A stretch of DNA of 23,289 bases. It comes from an uncultured Bacilli bacterium (lineage in GTDB: Bacteria; Bacillota_I; Bacilli_A; RF39; UBA660). Positions 1 to 7,065 of the stretch are shown piece after piece (the stretch's first letter is position 1; every line of letters starts with the position of its first letter). The notes under the pieces are model-generated. The model saw nothing but the letters and a program-made list of their open reading frames with translations. It made no database searches and had not been told where the DNA came from. The DNA lies in assembly GCA_947588975.1 (NCBI GenBank), contig CANQAF010000012.1, positions 1 to 23,289 of the forward strand. The letters are read 5' to 3'. The position numbers were made by a program, and so were the translations under genes.

Positions 1-1268
1 TTTACTACTAAAATGCTACAATGATCAAAATTAAAATGCTCTACAATCTTTTTAAAATCATCATAATTTAAACTTTGAAATTCTTCATATAAATTATTTC
101 TTACTTTACCATACTTCACGAAATCACTTACAATACGACTGTTTAGTCGAAAAATATTGTCACTCATAAAAATACATGAACTTAAAATAGTTTTCTTTTT
201 ACGATTAAATTCTTCTTCCGATATATTCTTTGTTTGAATTTCCTTTTGTACTCGTTGAATCAATTCATCCTTTTGTTCTGTTTCACCCTCAATACTGATT
301 ACCATATGAGTATCAATATTATAAAAGTCACAATATAAATCTTCTGCTACAATTTTATCGTTTTTCAAACATTCAGAGAATAAAGATGTAACTCCAAATT
401 TTGCATCTAAATAAATAGATAAATAAGTTGGAATTAAAGATGGTAAAATATCTTTAATTCCACTAATATTAATTTTATAATTGATAAATATTTTAGGAAT
501 TGTTACATTCATTTCAATTTCTTCATATTCCTTAGTTACTGCATCCGGTTCTTGGTATTCTTGTACAACAATTGGTTCAGATTTTGAAAACTTTTTTTGA
601 GATTGATTTTGTTTTACCAGTTTCATTACAGATTCCGGATTTACATTTCCAGTTATTACTAATGCCATGTTAGATGGATGATAAAACGTTTCATAACATG
701 TATATAAATCCTCCTTAGTAATAGAATTTACACTTTCTTTCGTTCCTCCTGTGGAAATACGAAGTGGATGTACTTGTAAAGTATTATAATTACTCTTTTC
801 AAATCCTACACGATAAGGGTCATCTAAATACATTTGTAATTCCTGTATAATAATTCCTTTTTCTTTTTCCACATTTTTTTTTGTAAAATAAGGATCTTGG
901 ACAAAATCTAATAAAAATTCTAAATTCTTTTCAAAATTATGAGGTCCTGAAAACCAATAATTTGTCTGCCATGGATTTGTCGATGCATTACATTCACTAC
1001 CACTTTCATCAAAGAAAGAGAAAGGATCAATACCATCTTTTTGCTCAAATAATTTGTGTTCTAAAAAATGAGCTACACCATCTGGAACACGAATCATTTG
1101 ATTTTGACCTTTGGGAATAAATTCACTTTGATTAGAGCCATAACGTGTCACAAATGTCGCACGAGCATTATTACAATTATTTTTAGGAATGATATATACA
1201 TGTAACCCATTATTTAATACTTCCTCATAGATTGTTAAATCTAAGTGATAAAATGGTATCTTATTCAT
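1..1268 (-). CDS. ymfH: M16 family zinc peptidase, YmfH type (3' end cut by window)
   Basis: Insulinase-family (M16) metallopeptidase; about 422 codons are visible and the stop lies beyond base 1, so the gene is probably nearly complete. The inverted zinc motif HxxEH is intact as HFLEH at residues 67-71, and a downstream EKGIIIQEL segment supplies the usual third metal ligand. The start is an ATG at 1268, overlapping the last 8 bases of the upstream M16 gene, so the two are co-translated. In Bacillota such an active/inactive M16 pair is the YmfH/YmfF pair, annotated as associated with EF-P 5-aminopentanol modification; the same fold also matures peptides elsewhere. The family is certain. The EF-P link comes from family knowledge; no EF-P gene or modification reductase lies in this window. 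Confidence 0.88.
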   Translation of the reverse strand, partial: MNKIPFYHLDLTIYEEVLNNGLHVYIIPKNNCNNARATFVTRYGSNQSEFIPKGQNQMIRVPDGVAHFLEHKLFEQKDGIDPFSFFDESGSECNASTNPWQTNYWFSGPHNFEKNLEFLLDFVQDPYFTKKNVEKEKGIIIQELQMYLDDPYRVGFEKSNYNTLQVHPLRISTGGTKESVNSITKEDLYTCYETFYHPSNMALVITGNVNPESVMKLVKQNQSQKKFSKSEPIVVQEYQEPDAVTKEYEEIEMNVTIPKIFINYKINISGIKDILPSLIPTYLSIYLDAKFGVTSLFSECLKNDKIVAEDLYCDFYNIDTHMVISIEGETEQKDELIQRVQKEIQTKNISEEEFNRKKKTILSSCIFMSDNIFRLNSRIVSDFVKYGKVRNNLYEEFQSLNYDDFKKIVEHFNFDHCSILVV

Positions 1269-2526
1269 GTTTCACCCCTTCTAATAGGAAAATTGTATCA
1301 ACATGTATTTTACATGCAAGCTCTAAAATCATTTCTTTTGTTACTTTTTGAATATTGATTTGTTTTTCCTCCAATAGATCATTTCCTAGATATTCATGAG
1401 TTAAATATATATTAGAAAGCATATTGGGAGAGTCCTCTACTTCCTTACAGCTACTTAAAAAAGTTGCTTTTGCTTTTTGAATAGAATCTTCACTAAACTC
1501 TCCTTTTTTCATACTTTCAATTTGTTCATCAATCAAAGCAACTGTTTGCTCCATTGTTTCTGCATCAATACCTGCAGATATCACTAAAGTATGATGTAAG
1601 TAATTATAAGAGGATGAAATAGAGTAACAAAGCGAGTTCTCTTCTCGTACTGTCTGAAACAATTTAGAGTCTCCTCCACCACCTAATATAAAAGAATATA
1701 CATTCATGACATATTGGCGCTCAAATGGAGTTAACTCATCTACTTTACATCCTACAAATAATTGACTTTGAGTAATATCTGCCTTTTCTTTTACCAATTG
1801 TTTTTCTGATCGAACATCCATATAACTTAAAATATGCTCTCCATTGGGAATACGAGTTTCCGGTGGAATCACATATTGTTCCACCCATTGTTTTACTTGT
1901 TCAAATTCAATATCACCAATCACAAATATATCCACTGTAGACTCTTTTAACATTTTTTGATAATAAGTATATAAATTTTCTTCTGTTATTTGATTTAAAT
2001 CTTCTAAATACCCGGAAGAATGATAAGAAATTTTAGAATTTGGTGCCATCGTTTCATATAATCGTAATAATCCATATTTTCTGGGATTATCTTTTATACT
2101 ACGAATATTATCTTCTAAACTTTTCTTTACAATCGCAAATGAAACAGAATCAAAACAATCATTTTTAATATTAGGATGATAAAGCATGTCCATTAAAAAC
2201 GCAATAGACTTTTCATTGAATCCTTCTTCTGTATATTTTTCATTTAAAAAATGACAGCGAAAAGATAATATACTATATTTTCCAGAACGTACATTGGTAC
2301 CATCAACAGAAATATTATATAAATCCTCTGATGCAATTGCGAGTTCACGAGTCGTAGGATACTTTTTACATGTAGAAAGTAACATATCCAGTAAAAAATT
2401 ACGAATTGTAATCTCTTCTTTTTTAAGTTCATTTTTGTAATTAACAATAACCTCTACTGTTTTAAAACGATTCGTCTGAATCATATGTAAATTATAAGTT
2501 CCTTGATTTAACTTTTGATAATTCAT
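1261..2526 (-). CDS. ymfF: Catalytically inactive-looking M16 peptidase homologue, YmfF type
   Basis: A 421-residue M16-fold protein lacking HxxEH: the corresponding N-terminal stretch reads NFLLDML. The C-terminal half keeps the M16 signature around GGGGDSKLFQTVREENSLCYSI. M16 enzymes often work as pairs of one active and one inactive subunit, and the next gene (overlap 8 bases) has the intact zinc site, so a YmfF/YmfH heterodimer is likely. A GTG at 2535 is in frame, but it lies inside the ribosome binding site AGAGGTGA. The ATG at 2526 is correctly spaced, so it was chosen. The gene starts 40 bases after the deoD stop, with no terminator between, suggesting one transcript. Confidence 0.87.
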   Translation of the reverse strand: MNYQKLNQGTYNLHMIQTNRFKTVEVIVNYKNELKKEEITIRNFLLDMLLSTCKKYPTTRELAIASEDLYNISVDGTNVRSGKYSILSFRCHFLNEKYTEEGFNEKSIAFLMDMLYHPNIKNDCFDSVSFAIVKKSLEDNIRSIKDNPRKYGLLRLYETMAPNSKISYHSSGYLEDLNQITEENLYTYYQKMLKESTVDIFVIGDIEFEQVKQWVEQYVIPPETRIPNGEHILSYMDVRSEKQLVKEKADITQSQLFVGCKVDELTPFERQYVMNVYSFILGGGGDSKLFQTVREENSLCYSISSSYNYLHHTLVISAGIDAETMEQTVALIDEQIESMKKGEFSEDSIQKAKATFLSSCKEVEDSPNMLSNIYLTHEYLGNDLLEEKQINIQKVTKEMILELACKIHVDTIFLLEGVKHE

Positions 2527-2566
2527 AGGAATCACCTCTTGTTTAGTATATGTATGATTTAAAAAT

Positions 2567-3268
2567 TTATAATATGGATTCTAAGGCAAGCTCTATCATA
2601 CGTAAAAATGAATTTTGTCTTTCCTCACTTGTCGTTTCCATATTTGTAACTACGTTGTCAGAAACCGTCAAAATACATGCGGCTCGTTTATTTAAAACAT
2701 TTGCATTATGAAACAAAGCAAAAGATTCCATTTCTACTGCTAAACAACCATATGTTTCATATAATTTTTTAAAATCAAAATTTTCATGATAGAAGCAATC
2801 GCTACTATGCACATTAGCAATTGTAATTGGATAGTTTAATTCTTCTGCTGTTTGCTTAATGACTAAATTCATACTATCCGATGCGTACATTATGTGTTCT
2901 TCTGTTCCATTTTGAGAATGAGCATAATTAGATTCTGAATAACAACCATTTACCAAAATCAAATCATATAAATTTAAATCTTTCGTATAAGCGCCACATG
3001 ACCCAACGCGTATAATTTTTTCTACATCATAAAATTTATATAATTCATAAGAATATATACCAATACTTGGCATGCCCATACCAGAACCCATAACCGTTAC
3101 CTTTTTTCCTTTGTAATAGCCTGTATATGCATACATACCTCTTACTTGATTTACAAGTTCATAATTTTCTAAATATTTTTCTGCAATCATTTTTGCACGC
3201 AATGGATCGCCAGGCATAATAACGATAGGTGCAATTTGATCTTTTCTAGCTTCAATATGTGGTGTCAT
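2567..3268 (-). CDS. deoD: Purine-nucleoside phosphorylase, DeoD type
   Basis: Phosphorolysis of purine (deoxy)ribonucleosides to base and (deoxy)ribose-1-phosphate in purine salvage; cytoplasmic, hexameric in the family. At 233 residues it has the standard length for trimer-of-dimers PNPs. Visible motifs are MPGDPLRAK near residues 18-26 (phosphate binding), GSGMGMPSIGIYSYEL from residue 61, AVEMESFALF near 177-186 (ribose/base contacts) and LTVSDN with Asp204, which matches the catalytic Asp204 of the E. coli enzyme. GGAGGT precedes the ATG at good spacing. An extended -10 (TGTTATAAT) lies just upstream, so it may be transcribed on its own as well as by readthrough from the DUF1016-domain gene 32 bases upstream. 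Confidence 0.96.
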   Translation of the reverse strand: MTPHIEARKDQIAPIVIMPGDPLRAKMIAEKYLENYELVNQVRGMYAYTGYYKGKKVTVMGSGMGMPSIGIYSYELYKFYDVEKIIRVGSCGAYTKDLNLYDLILVNGCYSESNYAHSQNGTEEHIMYASDSMNLVIKQTAEELNYPITIANVHSSDCFYHENFDFKKLYETYGCLAVEMESFALFHNANVLNKRAACILTVSDNVVTNMETTSEERQNSFLRMIELALESIL

Positions 3269-3300
3269 ATTATTACCTCCATTTTTATTATAACATGTAT

Positions 3301-3720
3301 TTAAGAATTACATAATATTTTTTGCCTTAGTATTCTCAGTTCTGTTAACATATAATTTTTTTCATTATTGGAAGATGTACAAGATAATAACATTTGCTTC
3401 CTTTTTTTCATATCCTTTTCTTTTAATATTTTTAAATGTTCATTCCAAGAAATGTGTTTTAACATTTCTAAATTTTGATTGGAATACATTTGATAAAAAT
3501 GAATCATTGAGATAAAATTTCTAACTGTAAATCCAATTACAATACCATATATAGTTTGAAGTTCTCGTTCTAATATTTTAAGTTCACGTGATTGTAATTG
3601 TTTTTCTACCAAATAGCTACCAATTTTATAATATAGCAATATTACATCTTCATTAGAAATTTCATGTGATAACACATTTGTAATATATAAATTTATTTGT
3701 ATTACATATTCTTCTTGCAT
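3301..3720 (-). CDS. Short standalone DUF1016 N-terminal-domain protein
   Basis: A 139-residue protein matching the N-terminal helical domain of DUF1016/YhcG proteins. It has the LLYYKIGSYLVEK segment (about residues 28-40), a long helix with ERELQ, a conserved FTVRNFISMIHFYQMY segment and the SWNEHLKILKE segment. In full-length members (about 330-380 residues) a PD-(D/E)XK nuclease-like domain follows; here the frame stops right after the N domain and no remnant is visible before deoD. Full-length relatives turn up near restriction-modification and other mobile loci. It has its own promoter (3741-3769) and a Shine-Dalgarno AAGGAAG. Whether it is a truncation or a genuine one-domain protein cannot be decided here. 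Domain match confident, function unknown. Confidence 0.7.
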   Translation of the reverse strand: MQEEYVIQINLYITNVLSHEISNEDVILLYYKIGSYLVEKQLQSRELKILERELQTIYGIVIGFTVRNFISMIHFYQMYSNQNLEMLKHISWNEHLKILKEKDMKKRKQMLLSCTSSNNEKNYMLTELRILRQKILCNS

Positions 3721-3740
3721 AATCCACTTCCTTCTTTATC

Positions 3741-3769
3741 AATATAGATGAAGTTAGACGATTTGTCAA
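3741..3769 (-). promoter_or_regulatory. Sigma-A promoter of the DUF1016-domain gene
   Basis: On the minus strand there is a perfect -35 TTGACA (3764-3769), a 17-base spacer and -10 TATATT (3741-3746), 20 bases upstream of the ATG at 3720. It lies after the terminator of the SOS peptide gene, so the DUF1016 gene is transcribed independently of LexA control. Confidence 0.75.
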
Positions 3770-3850
3770 AGTACAGATTTTATAAATTAGTAAAGAAAAA
3801 AATTCAGTTTTTTTAAATTGGCTTAACAAATTATTCCATTTAATACCTAT

Positions 3851-3892
3851 AAAAAAAGAATACATATTATTTGATAGCATTTTATGTATTCT
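3851..3892 (-). terminator. Intrinsic terminator of the SOS-linked small membrane protein gene
   Basis: The minus-strand RNA forms a 10 bp stem (arms 3883-3892 and 3857-3866) followed by a run of seven U (3851-3857). It overlaps the stop codon of the 45-codon gene, making that gene monocistronic. Confidence 0.8.
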
Positions 3893-4028
3893 ATTTGATA
3901 TATAAAATTTCTTGATTAGATGCCTCTATTTGATTTAAACGATTCATTTGTATCGATCCAATATAAGTAAATCCTAACACAAAAATAATAAATCCAACCA
4001 TAACCTTACTTTTTAACATTTCTTTCAT
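3891..4028 (-). CDS. 45-residue single-pass membrane protein, LexA-controlled (YneA/SosA-like position)
   Basis: A short gene divergent from lexA. Residues 1-9 are basic (KEMLKSK), about 10-25 form one hydrophobic segment (VMVGFIIFVLGFTYIG), and the remaining 20 residues are polar (ending ILYIK). An AAGGAGTG ribosome binding site precedes the ATG, a strong promoter with a LexA box between -35 and -10 drives it, and a terminator overlaps its stop, so it is a real, self-contained transcription unit. In B. subtilis, Listeria and Staphylococcus the gene divergent from lexA encodes an SOS-induced division inhibitor with an N-terminal TM segment (YneA, SosA). This protein has the same position and topology but no LysM domain and is shorter. 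Division inhibition is inferred from context; no sequence homology to YneA is claimed. Confidence 0.78.
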   Translation of the reverse strand: MKEMLKSKVMVGFIIFVLGFTYIGSIQMNRLNQIEASNQEILYIK

Positions 4029-4052
4029 ATGTTTCACTCCTTTTCTAATTTT

Positions 4053-4081
4053 AGTTTACTACGAACAGTTGTTCGTGTCAA
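4053..4081 (-). promoter_or_regulatory. SOS promoter of the 45-residue membrane protein
   Basis: Minus strand: -35 TTGACA (4076-4081), 17-base spacer (4059-4075), -10 TAAACT (4053-4058). The 14-base LexA box at 4062-4075 lies wholly within the spacer, a position where bound repressor would block RNA polymerase. Confidence 0.85.
4062..4075. promoter_or_regulatory. LexA box 1 (consensus)
   Basis: CGAACAGTTGTTCG fits the Firmicutes SOS box CGAAC-N4-GTTCG exactly. It is placed inside the minus-strand promoter for the small membrane protein and 29 bp centre to centre from LexA box 2. Confidence 0.92.
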
Positions 4082-4090
4082 TATAAAATT

Positions 4091-4104
4091 CGAACAAATG
4101 TTTG
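4091..4104. promoter_or_regulatory. LexA box 2 (one mismatch), lexA autoregulation
   Basis: CGAACAAATGTTTG differs from CGAAC-N4-GTTCG at one base. Its right half overlaps the -35 hexamer (TTGACT, 4102-4107) of the lexA promoter, the expected arrangement for autorepression. Confidence 0.85.
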
Positions 4105-4130
4105 ACTTTTTGTCAACAATGTGTTAAAAT
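4102..4130 (+). promoter_or_regulatory. lexA promoter
   Basis: -35 TTGACT (4102-4107), 17-base spacer, -10 TAAAAT (4125-4130), followed by AAAGGAGGT and the lexA ATG at 4159. The -35 overlaps LexA box 2. Confidence 0.8.
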
Positions 4131-4158
4131 GTACTTGTAAATATAAAGGAGGTCTTAT

Positions 4159-4776
4159 ATGAAAGAACTGACAACTAGGCAAAAAGAAATATTGAACTTT
4201 ATCAAAAAGTATATTGCAACCCACGGTTATCCCCCAACAATTCGTGAAATTGGGGCAGCAACCGATACATCTTCTACTGCAACCATCCATGCGCATCTAA
4301 CAAATCTAGAAAAAAAAGGATTTATTCGTAAACAAGGAACAAAAAATAGAGCATTAGAATTATTAGTAGAAAATGAATTTGACCCAAAGAATGATTTAAT
4401 TATTGAAGTACCTTTACTAGGAAAAATTACAGCAGGTTCACCTATTGAAGCAATTGAACATCCAGATGAAACATTTGCTCTTCCATCTTATCTTGTTCCA
4501 AAAAACAAAGAAGTATTTACATTAAATGTAAGTGGTACTAGTATGATTAACGCTGGTATCTTAGATGGTGATGTTGTAATTGTAGAAAGACAAAATACAG
4601 CTCGTAACGGTCAAATTGTAGTTGCAATGACAGAAGAAAATGAAGTCACTTTAAAAACATTCTATAAAGAAGATGGATATATTAGATTACAACCAGAAAA
4701 TGATACAATGGATCCTATTATTGTAGACAATGTAACAATTTTAGGTATTGCAATTGGTTTATATCGTAAATTATAA
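4159..4776 (+). CDS. lexA: LexA repressor, SOS master regulator
   Basis: A 205-residue repressor of the DNA-damage response that cleaves itself when RecA filaments form. The N-terminal winged helix-turn-helix covers about residues 1-65 (LTTRQKEILNFI, then PPTIREIGAATDTSSTATIHAHL). The S24 peptidase domain shows the Ala92-Gly93 cleavage site in KITAGSPIEA, nucleophile Ser128 in SGTSMIN and general base Lys166 in VTLKTF. All catalytic residues are present. It is preceded by AAAGGAGGT and by a promoter overlapping a LexA box, so it is autoregulated. The divergent neighbour is a small membrane protein sharing the operator region. A bidirectional terminator follows the stop. Confidence 0.98.
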   Translation: MKELTTRQKEILNFIKKYIATHGYPPTIREIGAATDTSSTATIHAHLTNLEKKGFIRKQGTKNRALELLVENEFDPKNDLIIEVPLLGKITAGSPIEAIEHPDETFALPSYLVPKNKEVFTLNVSGTSMINAGILDGDVVIVERQNTARNGQIVVAMTEENEVTLKTFYKEDGYIRLQPENDTMDPIIVDNVTILGIAIGLYRKL

Positions 4777-4800
4777 AAGAGAGTTTCTAACTCTCTTTTT
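4775..4800. terminator. Bidirectional terminator between lexA and the lipoprotein gene
   Basis: An 11 bp perfect stem (4775-4785 with 4789-4799) and a 3-base loop, with T-rich ends on both strands. It serves the convergent lexA (+) and lipoprotein gene (-), whose stop codons lie within it. Confidence 0.88.
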
Positions 4801-5530
4801 CATGGTTTTCTTTTAATTCTTGATACCAATTACTTACTTTTTCTTTTCCTTTTTCATACAATGAAGATGCACCTTCAGCAATGGCACTTCCAACATTTTG
4901 GAAAGACTCTTTCATATCATCTGCAGATTGTTTGAAATTATCATAATTTTCACTTCCCATAGCAGATTCAATCTTTTCTTTAGCTACATTTGTTTTTTCC
5001 TTCAAATAGAATAAAACTGTTTGATATTTTTCCTTTAAAGTATCTTTATAATTAGGAATTTTATTTTCAATTGCAGTATCCATACGTTCCAATATAGAAC
5101 GTACTTTATTTTGTAGACTAGCAGTTAAATCTTTAAAATACACATCATTGATTGGAACATCATAGTAAATAAAATCTACTAATATAATAAATTTATCTAT
5201 CACTTTTTCTTTTAAAGTAGTAGATGACTCTGACTGTAACATCGTATGAACTTCTTGATCTAACATTTCAATTTGTTGTACAGCAATCTCCTCCTTTGTC
5301 TCAACAGATCTATTAGGAGTTTCTTCAGATATGGTTGCATTAGAAGTATTTGATGTAATATTTTCTTCTATCATAGCCTCTTCTGGTTGATTTATATTTT
5401 GAGAACTATCGATCGTACTTTCAGCTACTTTTTCATTGGAGTGATCATCTATTTCAGAGCTCGGTTTCACCTTGTTTTGTTGACAACCAGTCATGCATAT
5501 CATACAGAATAATATAATAATAATTTTCAT
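4787..5530 (-). CDS. Predicted lipoprotein of unknown function
   Basis: A 247-residue protein with a type II signal: hydrophobic residues 3-13 and lipobox MTGC with Cys16. A Ser/Thr/Glu/Asn-rich, probably disordered linker follows (about residues 17-75), then a largely helical C-terminal region (about 85-240) rich in Lys/Glu. The last part (NVGSAIAEGASSLYEKGKEK) resembles amphipathic, apolipoprotein-like repeats. No family recognised. A GTG at 5539 is in frame but lies within the Shine-Dalgarno AAGGAAGGTG, so the ATG at 5530 was chosen. That ATG overlaps the queH stop as ATGA, so translation is coupled to queH. Likely exposed on the outer face of the membrane. Confidence 0.82.
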   Translation of the reverse strand: MKIIIILFCMICMTGCQQNKVKPSSEIDDHSNEKVAESTIDSSQNINQPEEAMIEENITSNTSNATISEETPNRSVETKEEIAVQQIEMLDQEVHTMLQSESSTTLKEKVIDKFIILVDFIYYDVPINDVYFKDLTASLQNKVRSILERMDTAIENKIPNYKDTLKEKYQTVLFYLKEKTNVAKEKIESAMGSENYDNFKQSADDMKESFQNVGSAIAEGASSLYEKGKEKVSNWYQELKENHEKES

Positions 5531-6135
5531 TGTATACACCTTCCTTTAGAAAATTCGCATCCACAATAGTTCTGTCTATATAAATGATATTTTTTAGAAA
5601 GTTCTATAGAACGTTTATAACCATTTTTCTTCTTAAAATCAGCATATAAATAAGGAATCCCATATTGTTGTTCTAATGTTTCCCCTATTTGGTTTAACCG
5701 TTGACTATCTTTATATGGGCTCACTGATAGTGTAGTGGTAAAATAATCATATTGTAATTCTTTTGCTATTTTAGCGGTTTCATTCATACGAAGGTAATAA
5801 CATTTTGTACAACGAGCTCCCCCTTCTTTTTCATCTTCTAAACCTTTACTCATTTTTAAAAATACATCTGGCTCATAATTACCTTCTATAAATGATACAT
5901 CAGGATGCGCTAATTGAATGAGACGTTTTTGTTCTTGTACGCGCATTTGATATTCTTCTTGTGAGGTAATATTGGGATTATAATAAAATACCGTAATTTG
6001 AAAATAGGAACTTAGATATTCTAAAACATAACTACTACATGGTCCACAACAACTATGTAATAACAAAGTTGGTTTTGGATTTTTTGGTAATATTTCTAAT
6101 ATAGTATCCAATTTTAATTGGTAATTGATCTTCAT
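5527..6135 (-). CDS. queH: Epoxyqueuosine reductase QueH
   Basis: A 202-residue QueH (formerly DUF208), which catalyses the final reduction of epoxyqueuosine to queuosine in the wobble base of GUN-anticodon tRNAs; it replaces QueG in many Bacillota. Visible are HSCCGPCSSYVLEYL near residues 27-41 with the paired cysteines, FYYNPNI, the GGARCTKCYYLRM segment near 104-116 with two more cysteines, and a C-terminal YCGCEFS. These cysteines ligate the Fe-S and adjacent metal site in the family. The stop TGA overlaps the ATG of the downstream lipoprotein gene by 4 bases. The start has GGAAGTGGG upstream. No other queuosine genes are in the window. Confidence 0.95.
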   Translation of the reverse strand: MKINYQLKLDTILEILPKNPKPTLLLHSCCGPCSSYVLEYLSSYFQITVFYYNPNITSQEEYQMRVQEQKRLIQLAHPDVSFIEGNYEPDVFLKMSKGLEDEKEGGARCTKCYYLRMNETAKIAKELQYDYFTTTLSVSPYKDSQRLNQIGETLEQQYGIPYLYADFKKKNGYKRSIELSKKYHLYRQNYCGCEFSKGRCIQ

Positions 6136-6173
6136 AGTCCCACTTCCGGCCTTATTGTATCACGAAACATCAA

Positions 6174-6201
6174 AAAAAGAAATATTTATAATTTCTTTTT
6201 A
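6174..6201 (-). terminator. Terminator after the first CmpB-like membrane protein gene
   Basis: A 10 bp stem (6174-6183 with 6191-6200) followed on the minus strand by a U run (6172-6178). It lies directly over the stop of the gene ending at 6186 and separates it from queH. Confidence 0.78.
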
Positions 6202-6869
6202 CGTTTTTCATTATAATTTTTTAAAATTGCTTGAACATTTGGAAAGGCCTTCATAAGACGTTTTCCAAAATAGGATTTATTTGCAAGTACCATACGAACT
6301 CGTTTGGATATTTCCTCTGTACTATCTTTACGTATTGTAGTAGCAACTGTAGCTACTTTTTTAAAATTTAAAATTACATTAAATGAAATTAAATTATCCA
6401 ATAGATAAATCATAAATAAAATACATGCCAATATCGTCTGACCAATATTTGGAATATATGATATACAATGTAATATAAATGGATTCACGAAATAAATAAT
6501 AAGACATCCACAAAGTCCAAATGGAATCATAGTATCTAAACAAATACGTCCATTTATATTAAATTTAGTATGACTATAATCCCACCATCTTGCTTTAAAT
6601 ATTTTTTCCATAAAATAACTAGTCATATATTCTAATGTAGAACAGATAAGAATTGTCATAAAGAATAAAAGCCATGGATTATCTTGATATGCGCTTAAAA
6701 AATATATAATAAACAAAGCTCCAAATCCATAAATTGGACAATATGGACCAATCAAAAATCCACGATTGACTAATTTTTTATTCATAATTAAAGTATCAAT
6801 AATTTCCACTACCCAACCAATAAATGAATAAATAATGAATAATAAAAACCATATTTTTAAATCGTACAT
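6186..6869 (-). CDS. CmpB-like (PF06541) integral membrane protein, copy 1
   Basis: A 227-residue membrane protein with about five hydrophobic segments, matching the family listed as putative ABC-transporter type IV (PF06541). Family features are FIGWVVEIIDTLI near residues 15-27, NRGFLIGPYCPIYGFGAL near 36-53, LEYMTSYFMEKIF, and the RWWDYSHTKFNINGRICL block in the middle. A cytoplasmic basic tail ends RKKKL. The function of the family is unproven. The open frame extends 30 codons upstream, but GGAG lies before the ATG at 6869 (MYDLKIWF), which aligns with the family start. A second member (9580-10218) lies on the far side of the tRNA-Thr island. Confidence 0.85.
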   Translation of the reverse strand: MYDLKIWFLLFIIYSFIGWVVEIIDTLIMNKKLVNRGFLIGPYCPIYGFGALFIIYFLSAYQDNPWLLFFMTILICSTLEYMTSYFMEKIFKARWWDYSHTKFNINGRICLDTMIPFGLCGCLIIYFVNPFILHCISYIPNIGQTILACILFMIYLLDNLISFNVILNFKKVATVATTIRKDSTEEISKRVRMVLANKSYFGKRLMKAFPNVQAILKNYNEKRKKKL

Positions 6870-6947
6870 ATAATAACTCCGTCCTACTTCAGCTAGTCTT
6901 ACGTACCTAGTATAACATAATTTATAGAAAAAAGAAAATAAAATGCA

Positions 6948-6976
6948 TTGGCAACTCATTTATATTATGCTATAAT
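6948..6976 (+). promoter_or_regulatory. Promoter of tRNA-Thr(GGT)
   Basis: -35 TTGGCA (6948-6953), 17-base spacer, perfect -10 TATAAT (6971-6976), ending 15 bases before the first tRNA base. Confidence 0.78.
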
Positions 6977-6991
6977 AAATTTGTTTTAAGC

Positions 6992-7065
6992 GCCGCCTTA
7001 GTTAAGTGGTATAACGGAGCCATGGTAAGGCTCAATTGTAAGTTCGATTCTTACAGGTGGCACCA
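6992..7065 (+). tRNA. tRNA-Thr, anticodon GGT
   Basis: A full cloverleaf can be folded by eye. The 7 bp acceptor pairs GCCGCCT (6992-6998) with AGGTGGC (7055-7061), with one G-U. The D stem is GTTA/TAAC. The anticodon stem is GAGCC/GGCTC with loop ATGGTAA, giving anticodon GGT at 7024-7026. A 4-base variable loop is followed by T stem GTAAG/CTTAC with TTCGATT loop and discriminator A, and CCA is encoded (7063-7065). The gene ends exactly where the first copy of the island repeat begins; that repeat supplies its terminator. Confidence 0.93.

Noticed and set aside
2244..2447. Short frames inside ymfF, cysE, the dehydrogenase and rhomboid genes
   Set aside because: All lie within strongly supported conserved genes in other frames and lack start signals; this one represents the group.
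3662..3880. Open minus-strand frame of 72 codons
   Set aside because: It runs through the DUF1016-gene promoter and start, has no ribosome binding site and overlaps the terminator of the SOS peptide gene.
4078..4296. Cysteine-rich 72-codon frame opposite lexA
   Set aside because: Antisense shadow of the conserved lexA DNA-binding domain and promoter; no start signal.
5527..5529. Mollicutes genetic code with TGA as Trp
   Set aside because: TGA is the natural stop of queH at the conserved protein end, and tryptophans in family motifs are encoded by TGG.
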